Below, piece after piece: positions 33,799-42,653 of a stretch of DNA of 64,000 nucleotides (its first letter is position 1; each line of letters begins with the position of its first letter). Both the position numbers and the translations under genes were made by a program. The notes beneath the pieces were generated by a model. That model made no database searches. It saw only the letters and a program-made list of their open reading frames with translations, and had not been told where the DNA came from. Source of the DNA: an uncultured Bacteroidales bacterium (lineage in GTDB: Bacteria; Bacteroidota; Bacteroidia; Bacteroidales; UBA932); NCBI GenBank assembly GCA_947630665.1, contig CANRID010000006.1:1-64000 (forward strand). Reading direction: 5' to 3'.

Positions 33799-36700
33799 TT
33801 ATTCCATCGGTTTAATCATGGATTCGATGAAGGCGATTTCATCGGGGGATAAGCCGTATTTCGCATAGAGTTGCGCGTCGATTTCACCGATGCTCTTGCT
33901 CCAATCTATATCACTCCCCACAGTAAAATCTTGAAGAGGAACATATTTCCATACCTCTTTGCTATTGTCCTGTGTAGCTTTCAATACCCCCAATAATGTT
34001 CTGGCGAATTTGGATCGAATGTATTTATACGCTGCATCGACTTCCTCTTGTGTCTCAAATTTCCCAAAACTTATAAAAGATTGAGTGAACCCTATCAAGG
34101 GGTTCCCTATCAAAGGTTCCCCAATCAAGGGTGTACTTAAAATTTCCCCTATTGCACCAGAACCATTGCTTTTTGGTACGATTACTTTATAAAAATTAAG
34201 ATTGTCACTTTCCTCAATATATTTATGTTTCACATATCGATATGTTCTTTGTTTCTTAATAAGCCCCAAAATGCAAATGTCATCAACGCTCGTTGGTTGC
34301 TCAGAAAATAATTGATTCAGTGAAAATATAGAGGTCGTTAGTCTTTTTTCATGTCCATTACTACCTATCATCGTTTGATATTCCGGATAATCTGCATAAA
34401 GTGCAGACAAATTAAATTTATTCTGTGGAAAAATAATGCTTGTTATAGAATCGTAACCATAATTTACGACTTTATTCACAATAGAATTTAACTGTGGGAA
34501 AGCTGTATATGTATTTATTTTCCCAAATTCCTGATTCTCGTCTCTATATCCAACAGCAACGCCACCTGGAATATCTACATTTGGGAATACATCTGTACTA
34601 TTGCTCTTGTTCCAAATGATCTTAAAATGAGGGTCATTTAGTATTTTGTTATTCCACTCTTTGGGCGTCTTTCCCGCATTGAATAAGAATCGAGCAGGAG
34701 TTATAAAGGATACTTTATCAGAGAGATTGAAAGATAGATCATAAAATAAATGATAAATTGGTTCATCGCTGGTTTTCTCTTTCACAACTTGATACGGCGG
34801 ATTACCGATGATTGCATCAAATTTCATATCTTTTAATTTCTTTATTATCTTTTCATTATTATCTCCAATAAGGTCATACGACACAAAATCGGTAAATACG
34901 TTCTCAACGGGCATTTCCAACAATTTGTAGGTCTTTAGCGTGAATTCGTAGGTCAGCGATGAGGTCGGTATGGCATAGATATGCTCCTTTGCCTTGTCGC
35001 CGAACTTCTTGTAAAGTGCAATCGTGAATTCACCCTGTTTGGAGGCGATGTCGAGGAACTTGGCATTCTCCTTTGCGTTCAGTTCATCGAACGGTAATAT
35101 CGACACCATCTCATCAGCCACCTTTGCAGGCGTTACCACTTCGGAATTAGACAAGCGCTCAAATTTTCGCGTCGCAACTTCTACACGCTCAATTGAAACC
35201 AAATTATCATCGCACATCAAGTCGTTGGTATTCTCGATTTTGTAATCGAGCTTACGCAGTACAAACGGATTGCTCTTGCACTGAATCAGTTTGAGAATGC
35301 CCACCTTCAAACCGAGGTTGCGGGCAATGCGACGGTTATCGTCGGTTGCCAGAATTTGCGCGATCACATCTTCCAGCGATTTGACCGTCGATTCTGTAAG
35401 AAATGCAAAGAAAAGTACTCGTGCATAATAGGCCGCCAGACGTTTTTCAATCTTATCACATTCTTCCGGCTCCGCAGGTTGATTAGGTTTTGCCGGAGGA
35501 TTGTCGTTTTGGTCGGTATTTTGGGAAAGACCGTCTATTCCACCACCATCCGGTGCATCTATATCATCACCTTCGCCATGTATCGGTTTAATCCGCAACC
35601 CTTTTGGGGAATCGATAGGTTCAACATCGCGCAGGATAGTTACCATCTCATCATATTGCAGCAAACCATTGTCGGCTGGTATCTCCGAAGCATCGTCCAA
35701 AATGCTGCGTGTGCGTGAGTACTCACGGACGGCATCGGTGATATTAGTCGGTGTAGCTTTCTGCAACTTATTTTTATTCAGCACAATAATCGGAGAAACC
35801 GCCAATTCCTTTTCAATCTGTTCTTTAAGTTGCGCATTTCCTTGTACCTCCGTATTGACATTGTAGAACTGTGATTTCAATTCCTGCAGAACAAACATGC
35901 GGTTCGGGTCAAAATCGACGAGCAGTGTCTGCGGCTTCATATTGTATTTGATGGTCTTGCCACTTTCGTCCTTGTAAGTTTTAATGTATTGATTCTGCAA
36001 ACGGAATATCGCCTGATCATACTCCTGTGGCGAGGCTGTACCTTTGAGATAGAGCATCGTATCCCATTGCGGCACGGTCGTACCGGTCAGCATCCGGTTG
36101 ACGGTTAAAGTCAGCGTCTTTTTATTCTGGTTCTCACACTCTTTGATAGCTCGTTTGACATCGCCCGTCGATTTGTATTTACGTTCATCATCGAATCCTG
36201 CAATGTTGATTATCTCATAATCACCGAGATTCTTGAACCTATCTCTATTCTTCTGTATCAAAACCGACATGGCATCGCACGAAGCCCGGAACGGCAATGC
36301 ACAGACGATATGACGGCACATTTTACCCTCTTTGATTTTGTCATAATCGAGGAACCCGAGCAGGTTTTCGTCCTCTTTCGTGCCATCGATAACCTCCAAC
36401 AAATCAAGTATCTCGGCTTCGTGTTCGAACTGGCGGTGGCGACCGTCTGCGTTGGGTGTCATCGAAAACGGACGAAAGAGTGCCGAGAAAGCACAGGTAA
36501 TACCATCCTTGCGCATCTGCTCCATCTTTTTGCGCGATGATTCATTGGGATTGAAGGCAAAACGAATCATCTGCGGAAATCCGTAGTAAGGATTCTCCCA
36601 CTCATCACGGTCGTCTTCCTTCAGATGTTCATCGTTCCACTGCTGCTGCGCATCAATAATATCAGTAAACTGAACGGAAGCAATAATATCCTCCTTCTTG

Positions 36701-37776
36701 AACTCATCGCCCATCAGAATGCGGTATGGCGTACCCGACAGGTGCAGACGGATCTTTGCGTCCAACGTCTTGACGGCATCTTCAACCCTATCCAATGTCT
36801 CAAAGCCATCCATGTCCTTTAACTCTTTAGCGATCTCTGATTTGCTAAGATGTTGTTCCTGCAATACTTTTCCATAGGATGCACCGCGTGCGCCGAAATG
36901 GGTTTCGTCAATAATCAGCAGATCAATCCGATGCTCAAACACCTCTTTGTGTTTCTCCTTTATATCTTCGCCCTGCAAATCCTGCAACGTGAGGAACAAA
37001 ACGACGCTCTTATTCGGGTCAGCAAACGTGTCGGCAATAACTGTCTCATTCCGTTTCAACGCTTCGCTGTCAAGATAGTGGTAACCTTCAAAATACTTGT
37101 GGCTCTCGACCGTCTTTTTCCACTCCTCCTTTACATCGGCTTTTGCAGAGACAATAACGACAAACCGCGCATGAATCTCCTTGGCGCAGCACATCGAAGT
37201 AAACGACTTACCGAATCGCATAACCGCATAGAGCAACAGGTTCGTTCGTCCATCCGCGACCGCCTTCTTGAAATTGTCAATGGCATTTTGCTGATTTTCG
37301 CGCGGCGGGTAAACCTCCGTTCGCTCGTAGGTGAATATTTGTGGCAGGCGATCGGAAGAATAAAGCGGATATTTACCATTCTTTTCGCGGGCGCTTAGAA
37401 TAATATCCCCTACGGCATCCTCCACATCTTTTGCTGTCGCTTCTTTAAAAAATTCTCGGGAATAGTATGGCAAATTGGCAAACGTGCTCGGCTGCAAGCG
37501 GATTCGTCCCCTCTCTTGTTCCAAGAAAGCATGAACGGCAAAGTCACGAAAGATCGTCTCGTCATCAATCTGGGCAGAATGTTCATACTGCTGAATCAAG
37601 TTCGGAAAGATCTTTCGCCACTCTTCCAAACGCACTCGGACACCACGCGAGGTGTCGCCAACCTTCAAATAATTCGGAACGGTTTCCGTTGAGAACGCAT
37701 ATATATACGGCTCGACCCGACCGACAATCAAATTGTCGAGAATGGCTGTATCTATCTTTGCCTTTACACTTTCCAT
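33799..37776 (-). CDS. GIY-YIG / SF2 helicase / Eco57I-type methylase fusion protein
   Basis: A 1325-residue single-chain restriction-modification-like enzyme. (1) Residues 20-95 look like a GIY-YIG/T5orf172 nuclease (PYIYAFST at 23-30, YLKVGDTSRGVRVRL at 36-50, a Glu-rich helix after). (2) About 155-620 is a helicase: Q-type PPRENQQNAI, Walker A MRFGKS (186-191), DETH (290-293), LHLSGTPYR and a motif VI-like region (QEYDQAIFRLQNQ). (3) An acidic Asp/Gly/Pro linker (about 735-775). (4) About 890-1325 is an N6-adenine methylase: divergent motif I FLDIASKQGEF (907-917) and motif IV NPPYQ (992-996), then a specificity-like region with a PLIGx triplet repeat (1216-1230). It starts 1 base after the stop of the methylase-like subunit gene, so the two are tightly coupled. 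Confidence 0.88.
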   Translation of the reverse strand: MESVKAKIDTAILDNLIVGRVEPYIYAFSTETVPNYLKVGDTSRGVRVRLEEWRKIFPNLIQQYEHSAQIDDETIFRDFAVHAFLEQERGRIRLQPSTFANLPYYSREFFKEATAKDVEDAVGDIILSAREKNGKYPLYSSDRLPQIFTYERTEVYPPRENQQNAIDNFKKAVADGRTNLLLYAVMRFGKSFTSMCCAKEIHARFVVIVSAKADVKEEWKKTVESHKYFEGYHYLDSEALKRNETVIADTFADPNKSVVLFLTLQDLQGEDIKEKHKEVFEHRIDLLIIDETHFGARGASYGKVLQEQHLSKSEIAKELKDMDGFETLDRVEDAVKTLDAKIRLHLSGTPYRILMGDEFKKEDIIASVQFTDIIDAQQQWNDEHLKEDDRDEWENPYYGFPQMIRFAFNPNESSRKKMEQMRKDGITCAFSALFRPFSMTPNADGRHRQFEHEAEILDLLEVIDGTKEDENLLGFLDYDKIKEGKMCRHIVCALPFRASCDAMSVLIQKNRDRFKNLGDYEIINIAGFDDERKYKSTGDVKRAIKECENQNKKTLTLTVNRMLTGTTVPQWDTMLYLKGTASPQEYDQAIFRLQNQYIKTYKDESGKTIKYNMKPQTLLVDFDPNRMFVLQELKSQFYNVNTEVQGNAQLKEQIEKELAVSPIIVLNKNKLQKATPTNITDAVREYSRTRSILDDASEIPADNGLLQYDEMVTILRDVEPIDSPKGLRIKPIHGEGDDIDAPDGGGIDGLSQNTDQNDNPPAKPNQPAEPEECDKIEKRLAAYYARVLFFAFLTESTVKSLEDVIAQILATDDNRRIARNLGLKVGILKLIQCKSNPFVLRKLDYKIENTNDLMCDDNLVSIERVEVATRKFERLSNSEVVTPAKVADEMVSILPFDELNAKENAKFLDIASKQGEFTIALYKKFGDKAKEHIYAIPTSSLTYEFTLKTYKLLEMPVENVFTDFVSYDLIGDNNEKIIKKLKDMKFDAIIGNPPYQVVKEKTSDEPIYHLFYDLSFNLSDKVSFITPARFLFNAGKTPKEWNNKILNDPHFKIIWNKSNSTDVFPNVDIPGGVAVGYRDENQEFGKINTYTAFPQLNSIVNKVVNYGYDSITSIIFPQNKFNLSALYADYPEYQTMIGSNGHEKRLTTSIFSLNQLFSEQPTSVDDICILGLIKKQRTYRYVKHKYIEESDNLNFYKVIVPKSNGSGAIGEILSTPLIGEPLIGNPLIGFTQSFISFGKFETQEEVDAAYKYIRSKFARTLLGVLKATQDNSKEVWKYVPLQDFTVGSDIDWSKSIGEIDAQLYAKYGLSPDEIAFIESMIKPME
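34087..34131 (-). repeat. 15-bp tandem repeat (3 units) in the fusion protein
   Basis: Encodes PLIGE, PLIGN and PLIGF at residues 1216-1230, in the part of the chain that would hold the DNA-recognition region. Units differ at a few bases. In-frame length variation could alter specificity, as known for spacer repeats of type I specificity subunits. Confidence 0.85.
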
Positions 37777-37777
37777 G

Positions 37778-38779
37778 TTACTCTTGTTTAATCAATGACA
37801 CAAAAGGTATAATCTCATCTTGGCCCCAATCCATAATCTTGCAGTAAACCCCATTATGCTTATGCATATCGTTTTTTTGACAACCCTCGCACGCCTGGAT
37901 CGTTTCGGTCGAATCAAACAGGTTCTGGACCGTGGTCCGAACCGTTCGGCAGCTGTCCGGCACAACGCATTTCAGCCCGTCCATCTGCCAGATATTCCAC
38001 GAGATGATATAGGCAATATACAACAATGATTTAAGTTGCGGCTCGCGACCGAACTTGGCTTTGTAATAGTCTATAAACGTGTACAGCAACGCCTCTCGGG
38101 CCAACACCAGGTTGTCGCCCTGCCATTCGTAGCCGTAAATGCTCATGTATGCCGCTTGTGCAGCTTTCAGCCATTCGCCTGACGTTTCCGTGTTCTCGCC
38201 GACAACACGCAGTTTCCTGTCGAGCAAGCCAATACGGTGTTCAATCGGAATAGGCTCTCCGGTTACCGTGTCATAACGGCTTACCAAATACGGAGCCTCG
38301 CCGCAGGTAATTTCGAGGCGGTTTTCCCGGACATAATCACGCCATGTCCTGCCCTCGGAGAACAGGATTTTCCCGTCGGTCGGAATCCACGAATGCGGAC
38401 CATCGGGATTATCTACCTCTGTATTGAATACATTTTCCCGACCGAACCAAGCGTTATCCACCAGATTGTTCTGCTTGTTGCATATCCACGACGGGGTGAA
38501 AACCTCTGCCATTTCGCGGCTGCGCCGCTGCTGCATTTCGCGGCTTTTGACGGCACGAGGTTGGATAATACCTCCGTTTTTCCCCGTAATGGCGGCAATC
38601 GTAATCGGGTCGTTATATTGGTAGCCGGCACCCAAATCGGCATAATTGTTCGTCGCCCAAAAGATATTGACCTGATTCTCCGCCGTGCTTAATGTGTGGT
38701 CTTTAAGCAACGTGGACAGCAGTTCGGGCGACCGTCTGAAAATATCATTCTCCCGTATGTCAATTTGAGATTGTGTCAT
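37778..38779 (-). CDS. Restriction-system methylase-like subunit
   Basis: A 333-residue protein resembling short N6-adenine methylase subunits annotated as restriction endonuclease subunit M. It carries the motif X-like segment EMAEVFTPSWICNKQNNLVD and a helix with YIISWNIWQMDGLK, but no NPPY catalytic motif; that is supplied by the fusion protein encoded directly downstream. Near the C-terminus is a Cys/His cluster (CEGCQKNDMHKHNGVYC) that could hold zinc. ATG at 38779 (MTQSQIDIRENDIF) is chosen over 38806 because homologue-like sequence begins there. It overlaps the preceding 65-residue gene by 20 bases. Confidence 0.8.
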   Translation of the reverse strand: MTQSQIDIRENDIFRRSPELLSTLLKDHTLSTAENQVNIFWATNNYADLGAGYQYNDPITIAAITGKNGGIIQPRAVKSREMQQRRSREMAEVFTPSWICNKQNNLVDNAWFGRENVFNTEVDNPDGPHSWIPTDGKILFSEGRTWRDYVRENRLEITCGEAPYLVSRYDTVTGEPIPIEHRIGLLDRKLRVVGENTETSGEWLKAAQAAYMSIYGYEWQGDNLVLAREALLYTFIDYYKAKFGREPQLKSLLYIAYIISWNIWQMDGLKCVVPDSCRTVRTTVQNLFDSTETIQACEGCQKNDMHKHNGVYCKIMDWGQDEIIPFVSLIKQE

Positions 38780-38957
38780 AACCCGGATATGTTTTCCTAT
38801 TTTCAAATATAGTTACATTATTAAGCTCTATTGAAGGTTCATCGAAGATTATTGCTTTGTTGTTTTGGCTGATATAGTCAAAACATTCGTACTTATCTCC
38901 ACGCAAATGCTCAGGTTGAGACTCTTCATATTTGCGAAAATAGTCGATATTATTCAT
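38760..38957 (-). CDS. Small hypothetical protein (65 aa) heading the restriction-like operon
   Basis: Not recognised. Reads MNNIDYFRKYEESQPEHLRG and ends RKTYPGYDTISN; polar, with no membrane segment. Its 3' end overlaps the start of the methylase-like subunit by 20 bases, the kind of overlap seen in translationally coupled genes, which supports it as real. Its frame is different from that of the next gene. Possible accessory subunit or regulator of the restriction-like complex. Confidence 0.65.
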   Translation of the reverse strand: MNNIDYFRKYEESQPEHLRGDKYECFDYISQNNKAIIFDEPSIELNNVTIFENRKTYPGYDTISN

Positions 38958-39117
38958 ATAAATAACACCCTAGTTAAGCAACGCCTCCAAGTGTTCTTTT
39001 TAACCGAATTTTACTCATCCTTTTATTCAGTTCCTGTCCCATAAAACAAGAAATAGTTCTTCTATTTTGCGTTACTCAATGGCTTCGTGATAATCTTAAA
39101 ATGAAGTTCATCGTTCA

Positions 39118-39125
39118 CAAAGGTA
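39118..39125 (-). promoter_or_regulatory. Putative -7 element for the restriction-like operon
   Basis: Minus strand TACCTTTG matches TAnnTTTG. It lies 160 bases before the 65-residue gene, in the only sizeable gap upstream, and would leave a leader of about 150 bases. No good -33 is seen. Confidence 0.4.
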
Positions 39126-39160
39126 CGATAAATAATTCACACTTAATACGAATCACCTGT

Positions 39161-39448
39161 CTATAAATCGTCATCGAAATAGTCGTCCAATTCGTCGAGT
39201 TCGTCCTGCAAGTCGTCTATTTGGTCTTGCAGTTCATCGTATCGGTCGGAGTATACATCGCATTGCTCCTGACGTTGTTCCAGTTCATCGATACGACGTT
39301 CCAACGCCTGCACCTTATCGAAATACTCATCTTCCCGACCATAATCATACGATTGTCTCAACGTCGAGGATGCCACCCCATCCTGTTTTTTATGACCAAA
39401 TAGCCATTCGATCAACGCCAATTCACCGAGAAAATTCCAAAATGACAT
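39161..39448 (-). CDS. Acidic coiled-coil protein (95 aa)
   Basis: A 95-residue protein with a hydrophobic N-terminal stretch (MSFWNFLGELALIEWLFGHK) followed by a long heptad coiled coil (ALERRIDELEQRQEQ, YDELQDQIDDLQDELDELDD) and an all-acidic end DYFDDDL. Family not recognised. The N-terminal amphipathic part could sit on the membrane. It lies between the second AlbA_2 gene and the restriction-like operon on the same strand and may be co-transcribed with the AlbA_2 gene, 67 bases upstream. Confidence 0.75.
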   Translation of the reverse strand: MSFWNFLGELALIEWLFGHKKQDGVASSTLRQSYDYGREDEYFDKVQALERRIDELEQRQEQCDVYSDRYDELQDQIDDLQDELDELDDYFDDDL

Positions 39449-39515
39449 TATCTTTATGCTTTAATTTCATTCCAAAAACTCCGACCGTTTTTCTGGTTCT
39501 CGTGTAGCACCCCTT

Positions 39516-40877
39516 CTAAAGTACAATCCACCGGCCGTCTTTTTTTCGTCCTTCGCGCGCCAAGATACCTTGTTCTTTCAGTTGCTTTATGTTCTTGTAT
39601 ATCGAAGAACGTCCAAGACCGAGCATTGCACCGAGTTCATTCATAGTTATGGTCGGCTTATCTGCGATAGCTGACAATATTCCCTGTTGTATCGGTGTAA
39701 TTTGGCACTCATTGACCTCCTGATTTATAACTTGCGTTGCTGTCGGACGCTTGAAAATCACCGTAAACATACCTTCTGTCTCAAATACAGGTTCCGGCAG
39801 CCCGGCATCAAGCATATCCTTTTTCATTCGAGGAATGCCGGAGCCGATATGTTCGACCAAGCGCATTCGTGTGAACAATCCGAATATCAGAGGATTGCGA
39901 GAAAGGCTCTTACGTCCGAAATTCTTTGCTACCACAGGAAGCAAATCGCCGGGATTGGTAATCTCGACACGATCATCGTACATTTCAATCATGATGCTGG
40001 CTCCCTGTTCATAGTAATCGCGGTGCGAAAGCGCATTGATTATCGACTCCTTGAACACACTTAACGGAATCTCCCAAGTCTCTTTTCGCGGACCGGTTCC
40101 CTCCATCTCATAGGCCACCTGCAATTTACCTTTCAGCCATTCAATCGCTCTGTTGTACTGTTGAAGCAACGGGCCTCCGAAGGTTTTATCGTCCAGAATA
40201 TAGACTTTATCCGTACCCTTGAACAGTACACATCGGATAACTGCGTGGAAATAGATATTTTCGGGATGTTTGGCAAAGAACAGCACACCGCCGCTCTTTA
40301 CATTGTCGTTCTCATCATAGACCTGCAGATTCTCCAATATCTGTTCATCGCTGATACCCATACCTATGCCGGCGGCATATCGGAATTCCCGAAAGTTATC
40401 TTCGTCCAATTCCTTGCGCAAATCCACTCTCGGAAGCGGTATGGCATCGAAATAGATACGGTCGTTTTTCTGGAAAACATTACGAATTTCATCGACATTG
40501 GTCAATTTCTGGCAATTTGCCCCCTCGCGTATATAGGTCGCCCCCGAAAAGAAATAAGGCTTGCTTTTTCCCGACGGGACATCAATCACCCAAACACTTT
40601 TACCGTCAACCTCCACCCGATACATATCGTAGTGAAGCATCGGTGAAATTTCTCCGATAGCATCCTGAATGGCAGAACGTTTGTTATTGTCTATCTCTAT
40701 CCCGACAATCCGATTGCCATTATCCACACCTATCAATACATATCCACCGGCAGAGTTGGCGAAGCTGCATACTTCTTCTGCTATATCGCGAACTTTTGAG
40801 GGGACACTCCGCTTGAAATCCACATTAAAGCCTTCGCCGCCATGTACTAATTCTCTTATATCACTCTCAGTCAGCAT
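39516..40877 (-). CDS. AlbA_2-domain ATP-binding regulator, copy 2
   Basis: A 453-residue protein with the same three parts as the one at 29882-31348 but only distantly similar: AlbA_2 (GGEGFNVDFKRSVPSKVRD, FANSAGGYVLIGVDNGNRIV), HATPase_c_4 (FKESIINALSHRDYYEQGAS, EITNPGDLLP, RLVEHIGSGIPRM) and a C-terminal winged helix (ITMNELGAMLGLGRSSIYKNI). Such proteins are thought to act as DNA-binding regulators; a Schlafen-like nucleic-acid activity is also possible. Three copies of an ATAAGTT motif lie upstream, suggesting autoregulation. It heads the minus-strand run leading into the restriction-like cluster. Confidence 0.87.
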   Translation of the reverse strand: MLTESDIRELVHGGEGFNVDFKRSVPSKVRDIAEEVCSFANSAGGYVLIGVDNGNRIVGIEIDNNKRSAIQDAIGEISPMLHYDMYRVEVDGKSVWVIDVPSGKSKPYFFSGATYIREGANCQKLTNVDEIRNVFQKNDRIYFDAIPLPRVDLRKELDEDNFREFRYAAGIGMGISDEQILENLQVYDENDNVKSGGVLFFAKHPENIYFHAVIRCVLFKGTDKVYILDDKTFGGPLLQQYNRAIEWLKGKLQVAYEMEGTGPRKETWEIPLSVFKESIINALSHRDYYEQGASIMIEMYDDRVEITNPGDLLPVVAKNFGRKSLSRNPLIFGLFTRMRLVEHIGSGIPRMKKDMLDAGLPEPVFETEGMFTVIFKRPTATQVINQEVNECQITPIQQGILSAIADKPTITMNELGAMLGLGRSSIYKNIKQLKEQGILAREGRKKDGRWIVL

Positions 40878-40901
40878 ACTATATTTATGTCTTAGACTTT
40901 A

Positions 40902-40909
40902 CAAATATA
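40902..40909 (-). promoter_or_regulatory. Putative -7 element of AlbA_2 copy 2
   Basis: Minus strand TATATTTG, 24 bases before the ATG. No clear -33; the repeated ATAAGTT motifs lie 40-90 bases further upstream. Confidence 0.5.
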
Positions 40910-40948
40910 GTATTTATTATTCAGATATCCGCCCTAATCATCTCTAAA

Positions 40949-41000
40949 GTTTGCTATAAGTTCGTCATAAGTTTACCTCATCGCAAACTTATGGCAAATA
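40949..41000. repeat. Three ATAAGTT motif copies upstream of AlbA_2 copy 2
   Basis: GTTTGCTATAAGTTCG (40949-40964), GTCATAAGTTTA (40964-40975) and, inverted, TTTGCCATAAGTTTGCG (plus-strand 40982-40998). Copies 2 and 3 form a 9-bp inverted repeat with a 10-bp spacer. Consensus TTTGCyATAAGTTyG. Looks like a multi-site operator. Confidence 0.65.
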
Positions 41001-41036
41001 GAATATTCAGATGGAAAAATGACATTGTCTTATGCT

Positions 41037-42467
41037 TTAATCTCCTTCTCGAAACAAATCTTCCGCCGTTACCACGTTCTGCACGCTGTATTGGTACATA
41101 TTCGGTTTGATGCCGAAAGGGGTAATCAGTATGGTATGTATCGCCTTATGCCTTTTTTGTGTTGTTTCACGGAATCGGCCGGCTTTATGGCGCAAACTTT
41201 CATCATCGGATCTCTCAATGGCATACTCCGTCGTAGAGAATTTCATCTCGCAGAGGTCGACAATCCGGTCGGCGCGGTCGATGACCATATCTATCTGCGC
41301 ACCGTCACCATATACCGGATCATCTTTTACACGCCACGAATAGATTTGCGTTGTAACTCCGGCTATGCCCAATGCCGATTTTATCTGCCGGATATGCTCG
41401 AAACATACCCGTTCGAATGCAAGACCTTCCCACGCATTACGAACCGGTGTATTGAGGTTGCTGCTCCAAAAATTCTCGTCTAAGCCAGCGCGATTGTGCA
41501 GGAACTTGTAGTAGAACAGCGTATAGTTGTCAATTAGCTGGTAAATCGCTGTCATATACTTGATGCCCTGATAATTGTACTTGCGGATAAATCCGCACGC
41601 CTCCAAGTCCTCCAATACCCTTGTCAAAGTGCCATTGTTTGGTATGCCGTTTTCGTGAACAAGTTCCTCACGGGTCATGCCCATCCGTTTGGTACCGAGC
41701 TTTTCCACCACTTTGATATACGGTTCCGGATTTTTGAACAGGGATTTATACAATTCGCTGTACTCATAGTGCAGTTTGCCCGTCGGGGAGAAAAAGAGTG
41801 CATCTATATTCTGGGCTACACTTTTTTCCCGTTCCAACATGGACCAGTAGAAAGGAACGCCACCCATGACCATATAACACTCCAATATTCCATAGCGGTT
41901 CATGCCCAAATGTCGGCTCCGGGCATATTGCTCGCACTCGTTCAGTGTGAACGGTGCGAGATTGATTTTGTAGGTAACCCTATTGTGCAGTCCGCCATGG
42001 TCTTTGAATACATTGTTGATAATCCATGAAGTCGCCGAGCCGCAGATAATCAACAATATATCTTTTCGTGCCGATGCGTAGCCATTCCAAAAATGTTCGA
42101 TTGCCGAAACGAAGTTTGAGCGCGGTGCATCCATCCACGGCAATTCATCGATAAAGACCACTTTTTTGCCCGCCTTTTGTTGGGACAGCAGTTGGGACAG
42201 CAGGAAGAAAGCATCGGACCAATCAACAGGAATACGGCACTTCTTCATACCGCACCTAATGAGCGACAGACGGAACTCACGCAGCTGTGCGCGGGTATTC
42301 TGATTTGCCAATCCCGAATGCTGAAAAGCAAATTTATAGTCGAATGTTTCTCGCACGAGGAATGTTTTTCCCACACGGCGCCGACCTGTTACCGCCACAA
42401 ACTCGGAGTATTCCGATGCGTATGCTTTCAATAACTCTTTTTGTTCTGTTTTTCTGCCGATTATCAT
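41037..42467 (-). CDS. AAA ATPase with C-terminal nuclease-like (DUF234-type) domain
   Basis: A 476-residue member of the archaeal-type ATPase_2 family. It starts MIIGRKTEQKELLKAY; Walker A is GRRRVGKT (28-35), Walker B VVFIDELPWMD and sensor LIICGSATSWI. A winged-helix region (TREELVHENGIPNNGTLTRV) follows, then a PD-(D/E)xK-like DUF234 domain (WEGLAFERVCFEHI, GAQIDMVIDRADRIVDLCEMKFS). Family role unknown; common in gut Bacteroidota alongside DUF4143 ATPases. The ATG at 42467 is used because 13 upstream codons lack family similarity. Confidence 0.87.
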   Translation of the reverse strand: MIIGRKTEQKELLKAYASEYSEFVAVTGRRRVGKTFLVRETFDYKFAFQHSGLANQNTRAQLREFRLSLIRCGMKKCRIPVDWSDAFFLLSQLLSQQKAGKKVVFIDELPWMDAPRSNFVSAIEHFWNGYASARKDILLIICGSATSWIINNVFKDHGGLHNRVTYKINLAPFTLNECEQYARSRHLGMNRYGILECYMVMGGVPFYWSMLEREKSVAQNIDALFFSPTGKLHYEYSELYKSLFKNPEPYIKVVEKLGTKRMGMTREELVHENGIPNNGTLTRVLEDLEACGFIRKYNYQGIKYMTAIYQLIDNYTLFYYKFLHNRAGLDENFWSSNLNTPVRNAWEGLAFERVCFEHIRQIKSALGIAGVTTQIYSWRVKDDPVYGDGAQIDMVIDRADRIVDLCEMKFSTTEYAIERSDDESLRHKAGRFRETTQKRHKAIHTILITPFGIKPNMYQYSVQNVVTAEDLFREGD

Positions 42468-42593
42468 AGTGTTACCAACTTTATTTGCGGTTGTAAAGAT
42501 AATCATTTTCCGTTTATACCGAGCTAAAAATCGATTATTTTTTCTTTTTTAGCGCAGTTTAAACAAATCTTATCAGCCCTCTTCAAATAAGAA

Positions 42594-42624
42594 ATCCCCG
42601 TCAGTGTATATTCTTAACGGGGAT
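42594..42624. terminator. Terminator after the HU gene
   Basis: 8-bp inverted repeat ATCCCCGT/ACGGGGAT with a 15-base loop, 30 bases past the HU stop, flanked by T-rich tracts on both strands. Confidence 0.6.
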
Positions 42625-42653
42625 ATCTTTTTGTAAATATGGCTTTTATATCA

